NCBI RefSeq assembly: GCF_004379255.2
Contig: NC_056036.1
Location: forward strand, 38,950,076-39,014,075
Direction: 5' to 3'
DNA from: Salvia splendens
Taxonomy: Eukaryota; Streptophyta; Magnoliopsida; Lamiales; Lamiaceae
Length of the DNA: 64,000 nucleotides
Part shown: positions 57,106 to 64,000 of the stretch, one piece after another
Layout: each line of letters begins with the position of its first letter
Numbering within the stretch: position 1 is the stretch's first letter
Notes under the pieces: generated by a model
Database searches by the model: none
Told to the model about the DNA's origin: nothing
The model's input: only the letters and a program-made list of their open reading frames with translations
Translations under genes and position numbers: made by a program

Positions 57106-59972
57106 ATGTCTTCTTCTTCTTCTTCGGTGTCGGGTAGCGGTAGGAAAGGGGATAAGGGGTCTTCTAGCCGGAAAGAATCCGGGGAGAAGACCGTAGAGTA
57201 TTTTCACAGTATCTTGAGTAAGGATACTGTGATATCCCTTCACGAGAAATATTTTTTACCTGGGGGGAAGGCGGTGGTTCCCGACGATGATCATAGGGCT
57301 AACGACCCGCCGGAGGGTTATGCCACCGTTTACGAAGCCTGCTTAGAATGCGGGCTTCGTTTTCCTCTTCCCCCACCTTTTGTAGAGCTTCTTGATTTTT
57401 TTCAACTCCCTTTAGGTCAGGTGACTCCGAACTCTTGGAGGCACTTATCGGCTTTTGCTGCCGAACTGCGTAGGCTAGATAAGGATCTGTCTCTGAGGGC
57501 AATCCTTAATTTTTTCCAGTTTAAAAGGAAGGGATCTTGGTTTTACTTGATCCCCTTACAGCCTTTTAGGGCCTTCTGCAAAACCAAGTGGCCGAAATGG
57601 CAAAACCGTTTCTTTTTTTATAATAGGACTTCGGCTCCGGGCTTTCCTTGGAGAAGGCCGAAGTCCGTGATTCCCCATCCTCGGTTAGAACCGTTGGCCG
57701 AGCTCGAGGGCGAGCTCAATAAGATTCCTATGATTAGGAAACAGTATTCGGAAACTGAGCTCGTCAAGGGCGACCTCGTGTTCAATATCTCGTCTTCGGA
57801 CGAAGAGGCCGAGGGTGAGGATTTCTCTTTATCTTTATGCTCTACTGCTTTAACGAAGAAAACTAACCTTGTTTTCTTGCTTTTTGGCAGTGTTCATGCT
57901 GAATAAGGCTATCCGAAAGTCCTCCGAGCTTGAGGAGCCGGAGAAAGAGAAGGCTACCAGCTCGGCGCCTGATGCCGAGAAGAATCCGAAGAGGCAAAAG
58001 ACCTCTTCGGGTCCAAAGAAGCCGGAGTCGACTTCGGCAAGTAGGAAGGGGAAGACCCAGAAGCCCCCGAGAGCGCCAGAGAAAGACGTGGTCTTGGCGC
58101 CTCCTTCGGAGCATATCTGTGAGCCATTTTTATGGCCCACGGACTTCGCCGAGGTGAATTGTCTTCTTGATTCTTTGGCTTGGCTTCTGTCCTGTATTTT
58201 TGGTGCCCTCTGTTGACTTTTTTCCTTATCCATTTTCAGAGGAACGATATGCTCTCCAAGCTCGTCGCCGTCGAACTCTCCAAAGCGTCCAACGACTATG
58301 CCGAGATGCAGAGGAAATTGGCGGCTGCTTGTCACCGGGCCGAGCAGGCCGAGGCAAACTTTGAGAAAGCCAGAGCTGCTAGGATTTCGGCCCAGGATGA
58401 AGCTCAGTTTGCCAAAAACCAGCTCGTCATCCAGCGAGAGCAGACGAAACGGAGTGATGCTGCCGCCGTGGTTGCCCAGGGGGAGGCTCTCCGTGTTTAC
58501 ACGGAGAAACTCTTTTTGAGCAGCCAGTTCTCGGCTTTTGTCGGTAGTCTGGTAAGGCTAATTGCCGATAAGGGCGAGCAGGGGGCCGACGTCGTGCTGC
58601 CTCTGTACAGCCGAGAGATAGCAGCTCGGCTTCAGAATCTGCCGCTCCTTGAGGAGCTCGCTTCATCCTCGGTCCTGCTTTCTGCAGACCGAGTCCGGAG
58701 TTGTCGAGCTGATCGGGACGAGAACCTGGAGGCTATCTTTGCCTCCGTGGGACCCGTCTCACCCGCCTCGACTTACAACGGAGAGGGTGAGGCCGAGCCG
58801 CTGGAGCGGGAGGCCGAAGTCGAGCGGGCCGGGCATCCGGAGAAGGAAGCCGATCAGGAGACGCAGCAGATCGGCTACGGTGGCGCCGAGCAGGCTGGGG
58901 AGAGCAAGGAGGCAGAGGCTGAAGCTGAAGCAGATAAGGAGAAGGAAGCTGAACCTCACCGAGAAGGTGGAGACGAAGCTAGCGAAGTATGATTTCGTCT
59001 CCCTTCTCTTAGTTTAGTTTCTTCCTTTATGTAAAATGGCCTTGAAGCCCTCCTTGTATAGAAAAATTTTTTTCTTATGAATGAAAAAATTCTTCTTTCT
59101 GCTCTTGTGTCTTCGTATAGCCTTTCGTACTCTCTTACTCCTGTTGTGGTTTACTACCTGCTCGGTAAGCTGGAATGCCGAACTGACGTAGCTGCTTTGT
59201 ATTTTTAACTCTCAAGGAGCTGGAGGTACTTCACTGGAAGCGGCTGTACTCTTCGGCTTTAGACGAAGCTGAGAAAAGAGCTATAGCTGACCAGATGAAG
59301 AATGACGAACTCTTGGCTCGTTCAATGAAGCTGGAGGCCGATAATAGGGACTTAGAGTCCGAAAAGAATGATCTGGAGGCCGAGCTGAACACGACCATTG
59401 CTGAGAGGACTGCGTACGAGGATTACATCCGTGTGCGCGGGGGAATGACCATATCAGATGTTCAGAGTCGAGTTGACGAACTGTGGGAGGAATATAATGT
59501 ACTCCGGAGGAACAATGCGCTGGAGAGCTCGGCTTGCCAACAAGTCGTGACATCATTGCGGCGCTGGGCCTCTCGGTACGACATAGTTCTTGCCCGGCGT
59601 CCCTCAATTGAGAGATTCCTCCGGCATTTCCCGCCAACAGATGCTAGTACTCCAGCTCAAACCTCTGATTCACTTGCTCAAAACCCTACTCCAAGTCAGC
59701 AACGAACTCAGGGACAACCGGAGACGTCAAGTCGAGGACGGACTGAAGTTCGCAGAGGAGCTGTGGTTATGAGTGAGCAAGATCGGCAAATGCTTCGTGA
59801 AGAGACTCTTCGCCGCCGAGGTGCTAGGGCTTCCCGGGCTCAGAGAAGAGGTGGCAGGTCGATTAGAGCATCTCGTCGACCTGCTTATTCTGCGGCTGCC
59901 TGGAACGCCCGAACTCAGCTTCACGAGGATTTTGTGAATAGATGGCTCAACTTTAGCAACCCTGGACAGTAG
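57106..59972 (+). CDS. Antisense 'putative gypsy-type transposon' protein of a Tat element, four exons
   Basis: On the strand opposite gag-pol, exons 57106-57814, 57891-58153, 58240-58986 and 59217-59972 join through GT-AG introns with matching phases and no stop, giving about 824 aa. Without the third splice the protein would end at 58992 (574 aa), and the last exon could be a separate frame from 59295. The first exon has a poly-Ser start and a domain with RFPLPPPFVELLDFFQLPLG, NSWRHLSAF and FFQFKRKGSWFYL, which I recognise as the Pfam 'Putative gypsy type transposon' type (PF04195). A basic linker (KNPKRQKTSSGPKK), a long coiled coil, an acidic Glu-rich stretch and a second coiled coil follow. 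The function is unknown. Extra antisense ORFs near the 3' LTR are known in Tat retrotransposons. Confidence 0.75.
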
Positions 59973-60126
59973 AATAGTCCTTTGTAATAGCGTAACGCCA
60001 TCTTGTAGGGTAGCGGAGTTGTGTGCCGAACAAGATTTGAAAAATGAAATTTTGTTTTCGCTTCTAACACTGTGTATTTACAGCTTAGCGAAAAAATTTC
60101 ATCGTACTTGTCCTAGGTCTTACGAA

Positions 60127-60515
60127 GTAAACTTCTTTGACCGGACTTGTCTTTGGTCTGATGAAATAAACATCTTTGACCGGACTCGTCTTTGGTCTGA
60201 TGAAATAAACATCTTTGACCGGACTCGTCTTTGGTCTGATGAAATAAACATCTTTGACCGGACTCGTCTTTGGTCTGATGAAATAAACATCTTTGACCGG
60301 ACTCGTCTTTGGTCTGATGAAATAAACATCTTTGACCGGACTCGTCTTTGGTCGGATGAAATAAACATCTTTTGACCGGACTCGTCTTTGGTCTGATGAA
60401 ACAAACATCTTTGACCGGACTCGTCTTTGGTCTGATGAAATAAACATCTTTGACCGGACTCGTCTTTGGTCTGATGAAATAAACATCTTTGACCGGACTC
60501 GTCTTTGGTCTGTGT
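60127..60515. repeat. 39-bp tandem repeat array, about 10 copies
   Basis: The unit begins TTTGACCGGACTCGTCTTTG and continues GTCTGATGAAATAAACATC. Copies are nearly identical, with one containing an extra T (near 60371). As 39 is divisible by three, frames stay open on both strands. The resulting 13-residue peptide repeats are probably not real proteins. Confidence 0.93.
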
Positions 60516-61203
60516 TCTAATTTGGCGATTTTTGTCGCCGGGATCGAACTTTCCCTTGTCCTAATTCGGCGAGTTTTATCGCGTGGATCGGACTTTCCCA
60601 GTTAACCGAAGTGGTCTTATGCAGTAAACCTCTTTGACTAGACATGGTCGTCCTCGGTCTTATGAGGTAAACTGCTTTGACCGAACTTGGTCGTCCTAAT
60701 TCGGCGAGTTTTATCGCATGGATTGGACTTTCCCTTGTCCTAATTCAGGCAAGTTTTATCGCGAGAATCGGACTTTTGTTGCAGTTCGTTTCAGACGAAG
60801 TGCTTGATTTTTAAGCAGAATTGTGGTCTTGTATCCTCTTTAGAAGCTTTGACACACAATCTTTGGCTTGTTGCAGCTCGTTTCGGACGAACTGCTTGTT
60901 TAAGCTGAATTGTGGTCTTGTATCCTCTTTAGAAGCTTTGACGCACAATCGTTGGCTTGTTGCAGCTCGTTTCGGACGAACTGCTTGTTTAAGCTGAATT
61001 GTGGTCTTGTATCCTCTTTAGAAGCTTTGACGCACAATCGTTGGCTTGTATATGTTCTAAGAAGGGGATCAGCCTTCGAAGAACAAGATACCTCAGTAAC
61101 ATTTGTAAGAGACGACACGCACCGAAACAGACAAAACACACAGACAAAACGCACAGAGACAAATAAAGACCAAGCAAACCAAAGAAAGCACATTGACCGG
61201 ACT
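60516..61203. repeat. Tandem-repeat-rich 3' region of element B
   Basis: Contains CCTAATTCGGCGAGTTTTAT units (60535-60765) and three copies of a unit of about 89 bp (starting near 60781, 60873 and 60962: GCAGCTCGTTTCGGACGAAC and following). Element A has two copies of the same unit. Confidence 0.85.
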
Positions 61204-61208
61204 GTCTC

Positions 61209-61574
61209 TTACAAATGGAACTTTTTGAGGTTGGAAACGTACCATGTTCGGGATACTTGTGCTCTTGACACGTGAGTCAATTTGTAAGACCCTTTGCCGA
61301 GGACTTCTGACACCCGATATGGACCTTCCCATGTGGGTTCGAGTTCGCCCAGCTTTTCTGCTCGGCTTACTTCGTTGTTTCTCAAGACGAGATCTCCCAC
61401 TTGAAATTGCAGCTTCTTCACCCTTTGGTTGTAATACCGGGCTACTTGCTCCTTGTACTTGGCTGCTTTTATGCAGGCCAATTCTCTTCTTTCTTCGGCA
61501 AGATCTAGTTCGGCTCTCAGTCCGTCACCATTCATTTCTGAGGAGAAATTGAGTTCGGGGACTGGGTATGCCAA
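61209..61574 (-). pseudogene. Pol C-terminal remnant of element B
   Basis: About 120 codons matching the end of element A's pol: FSSEMNGDGLRAELDLAEER, VGDLVLRNNEVSRAEKLGEL, WEGPYRVSEVLGKGSYKL, ending SNLKKFHL. Everything upstream (RT to integrase core) is deleted. The sequence jumps near 61608 to the border region between protease and pol. Confidence 0.9.
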
Positions 61575-61765
61575 TCTAAACCGGATTCACGGCTTCAGTG
61601 CCGTACACCATTGAGTTCGGCTCCGGTGTGACTTCGGTCATTCCGCCTGTCTCTGACTCCGGCTGCTGTGATTGCTATGCTTGATGGTGCCGAACTGATT
61701 GCTCGGCACTTTTAAGCGCAATCTGCGAACACACTTGCTCTTTTTTCGATCACCTCGGATGACCG

Positions 61766-62818
61766 CTATCTCTCCTTTGGTGGGGAAGGTGTTCGGCGAG
61801 GAAGCCTCTGATCGCTATGATCGGGCTTCTTTTTGTCTTCTCTAGATGAGCTGTCTAAAGACCGTTTTCGACGGTCTGCCTCGTCGGCACGAGAAAACTT
61901 GTCCGCAATGTCCCACATCTCTTGAGCTGTTTGCGGACTGCATTCCACGAGCTTTCTGTAGAGAGCTCCGGGCAGGATTCCATTTTGGAATGCCGAAATG
62001 ACAAGTAGATCATTGAGATTATCTACTTGTAGGCATTCCTTATGGAATCTCGTCAGGAAGTCGCTGATCTTTTCGTCGCGACCTTGACGTATAGAAAGCA
62101 GCTGAGCCGAAGTAATCCGGGCTTCCGCTTTCTGAAAGAACCTCCTGTGGAAAGCATCCATTAGATCTCGGTAGGATCTAATGCTGCCTTGGGGGAGGCT
62201 ATCGAACCACCTTCTTGCGTTCCCGATAAGCAGCTCGGGAAACAGCTTGCACATGTGGACCTCGTTGAGACCCTGGTTCGCCATGTTATATTGATAGCGT
62301 CCCAAGAAATCATGAGGATCCACGAGTCCGTCATAGGTTATCGACGGAGTTCGGTAGTTCTGTGGTAGGGAAGTTCGGGTAATATCGTCCGAGAACGGAG
62401 TCCTCAATGCTCCGTACATGGCGAACCCGACATTTCTTCGGTATGGAGGAGATGGAGTTCTCCTGTGATTCCGGTACCGAGGATTCTTTCTTCTGGAAGA
62501 CATGATACTACTGCGGTAGTGACTGTCTCGTATGGAGGGAGAGGGAGAATCCGCCGTTTTCGCCTCCGGCTGCTTTTGGCTTCTCTGCAGGAAGGTTAAG
62601 AATTCCTCCTGCTTTTCAGCCAAAAACAGCTTGACAGCCTCGTTCAAATCGGGCTGCTGGGAAGACTCGGTGTGACGGCTTTTGGAGCGGCTTGTTCCTC
62701 CGCCATGAGAACTGGTGGTGGATTTATCCCTAGGCTGTTTTCCAGACCTATGGGATGGATTGGCTTCCTCCTGGTTCTCACGGGCAGGAATACGGGTACT
62801 CTGCGATCTGGTATGCAT
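61766..62818 (-). pseudogene. Truncated gag of element B
   Basis: An ATG at 62818 (MHTRSQSTRIPARENQEEAN) starts a frame of about 350 aa covering the gag domain (DPHDFLGRYQYNMANQGLNE). It ends after RLPRRTPSPPKER, at the break point near 61785. The zinc-binding motif and protease are missing. The retained gag domain is intact, so a particle protein might still be made. Confidence 0.88.
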
Positions 62819-62874
62819 TTTTTGGGTTGAAAAAATGGTCAAAAATTCGCTTTATCACAAATTTGGTTCTCTGT

Positions 62875-62892
62875 TTCCCACAGACGGCGCCA
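62875..62892 (-). other. Primer-binding site of element B
   Basis: TGGCGCCGTCTGTGGGAA on the minus strand, identical to element A, one base inside the right LTR. Confidence 0.85.
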
Positions 62893-62893
62893 G

Positions 62894-63508
62894 TGATGAA
62901 TCGGCGAATTTTTGATGATGATGAATGCTCGTAAAAATAAATTACGACACAGAGAATTTTACGTGGTTCGATTTACTGAGGTAAATCTACGTCCACGGGG
63001 AGAAACGGGGGCAGGTTTGTATTGCTTGATCTGCGAATTACAGCTTACAACACAGACTTGCTATATGATTATTTCTCTAGAGAGATTCTAACCCCTGTCT
63101 ATCAGATCTAAGTTCTATTTATATATTGAACTAAGATCGTGGCTTGCATCACCACCCTAAGTCGTGGAGGTCGTGTAGGTCATGGCCTAAGATCGTGGCC
63201 TGAGTTGACGCCACGTGGTAGTGGGTGTGTTGGAAGTTGTGGAAATCCTGCATGGGTCCACTAACTCCTTGTTCGGTCGAATACTGAGACCGAACTGCTT
63301 TGGTTGCCGATCTGAGAGTAGAGCTTGATGCCGATCTGAGAGCAGAGCTTGATTGGTTGGCTTTTACCGAGCTGTAGGCTGAGGCCGAACTCTTTGGTAA
63401 TGCCGAACTCCTCCGAACTCTTTGGTAATGCCGAACTCATACTCTTCCTTGGGCTTTGGGCTGATGGGCCGTCACTGCTGTTGGGCTTGTTTAGTTCGTA
63501 CCCCATCA
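62894..63508 (-). repeat. Right LTR of element B, shared with the next tandem unit
   Basis: 615 bp, about two differences from 56158-56772. A polypurine tract follows on its right, as for the left LTR. It is thus both the 5' LTR of element B and the 3' LTR of the next unit. Confidence 0.92.
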
Positions 63509-64000
63509 CTACCCCCCCCGAAAGACGAAGTGAATCACTTCGGCGAAGCGAGTCACTTCGGCATTCTGGATAAAGGTACGGGGGAGGCTGACGTCAGGGG
63601 ACGTGCCTTGCATGTGACTGCATTAAATGCGACAGTAAAATCCGGCCGTTGAATCCTGAAAAGGTGGGATTCGAAACGGTGCGACGATTTTGAAATCTTC
63701 GCCGAATCTGATAAATATGCTTTTTCTTCCTCATTTGAACACCTTTGCTGTTGCGTCTTCTATACTCTCTCTTTCTCGAGAAATTTTCTTCCGCTTTCAA
63801 GAGCTTCTTCAGACTTTCTTCACTTTCAAAAAGTAAGAAAAATGTCTTCTTCTTCTTCTTCGGTGTCGGGTAGCGGTAGGAAAGGGGATAAGGGGTCTTC
63901 TAGCCGGAAAGAATCCGGGGAGAAGACCGTAGAGTATTTTCACAGTATCTTGAGTAAGGATACTGTGATATCCCTTCACGAGAAATATTTTTTACCTGGG
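63509..64000 (-). mobile_element. Start of a second tandem unit of element B (runs off the window)
   Basis: Matches 56773-57264 essentially base for base at an offset of 6736 bp, including polypurine tract, putative TATA box and the start of the antisense gene. Confidence 0.92.
63842..64000 (+). CDS. Antisense gypsy-type transposon protein, second copy, 5' part only
   Basis: Starts MSSSSSSVSGSGRKGDKGSS like the gene at 57106 and is identical as far as it goes. It is cut off by the end of the window in the first exon, within the N-terminal part. Confidence 0.8.
   Translation, partial: MSSSSSSVSGSGRKGDKGSSSRKESGEKTVEYFHSILSKDTVISLHEKYFLPG

Larger units (their letters stand above)
56158..63508 (-). 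mobile_element. Internally deleted Tat-type gypsy element with an antisense gene (element B)
   Basis: LTRs of 615 bp at 56158-56772 and 62894-63508 differ at about two positions. Reading from the right: primer-binding site, truncated gag, a scrap of the protease-pol border, the last part of pol, tandem repeats, a plus-strand gene and a polypurine tract. RT, RNase H and most of integrase are missing, so it cannot move without help. The left end is preceded by GTGTC. The right LTR is followed not by that duplicate but by more internal sequence. Confidence 0.92.

Noticed and set aside
57299..58335. Minus-strand frames opposite the antisense gene
   Set aside because: The plus-strand exons have a recognised domain, coiled coils and matching splice sites. 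The minus-strand frames are fragmentary and show nothing.
60019..60486. Open frames on both strands with 13-residue repeats
   Set aside because: They follow from a 39-bp tandem array whose unit length is divisible by three. Lack of stops is a by-product of the repeat.
60127..60515. CRISPR-like direct repeats
   Set aside because: The repeats are directly adjacent with no unique spacers, in a plant retrotransposon. It is a minisatellite.

Overview
The window is nuclear DNA of a flowering plant. It holds spliced genes with GT-AG introns, a plant-specific TCP factor, a DVL/RTFL micropeptide and a heavy load of plant transposons, in an AT-rich background. Gene content points to a eudicot. An asterid (perhaps Lamiales) is a guess I cannot prove from the sequence.

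Four host genes are supported. They are a CYC/TB1-clade TCP factor (minus, 4379-5233), a bHLH30/TMO5-like bHLH factor (plus, 28676-30448, two exons), a multi-pass membrane protein with a C-terminal RING finger (plus, 33687-42103, 14 exons reconstructed here, 466 aa) and a 42-aa DVL/ROTUNDIFOLIA-like peptide (minus, 46934-47062). From memory, the Arabidopsis homologues TCP12, bHLH30, the Transmembrane Fragile-X-F-associated protein and RTFL15 are consecutive loci on chromosome 1 (AT1G68800 to AT1G68825). The window therefore looks like a conserved gene block of four developmental and regulatory genes, stretched to about 43 kb by transposons.

Layout: 1-4378 is non-coding. The TCP gene follows, then a Stowaway MITE (6875-7146), a full-length degenerate Ty1/copia element (7680-14253, TSD GTCAC) and a second, younger related copia element (15793-22477, TSD CTCAG). 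Next come a PIF/Harbinger element with a broken transposase (24632-26630), a tRNA-derived SINE (27962-28217) and the bHLH gene. A PIF/Harbinger element with only the Myb/trihelix-like ORF1 (31161-32855) precedes the RING gene. Intron 6 of the RING gene (4.6 kb) is filled with degenerate retroelement pieces, a hAT-type element with a nested Stowaway MITE, two more Stowaway MITEs and a fragment resembling an AGC kinase. A second SINE (43287-43617), a Harbinger remnant (46012-46482) and the DVL gene follow.

The last 15.6 kb is Ty3/gypsy DNA of the Tat type in minus orientation. Element A (48398-55786, TSD ATGTT) has gag-protease and a long pol ORF with RT, RNase H, a second RNase H-like domain and integrase. 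Element B (56158-63508) has lost nearly all of pol. It carries a multi-exon gene on the opposite strand (57106-59972, about 824 aa if all four exons are joined) of the 'putative gypsy-type transposon' family, with a coiled-coil tail. After B's right LTR the same internal sequence starts again, so B is part of a head-to-tail LTR array with a period of 6736 bp that runs off the window end. The antisense gene, the tandem array and the apparent split of functions between A and B are the most unusual things here.
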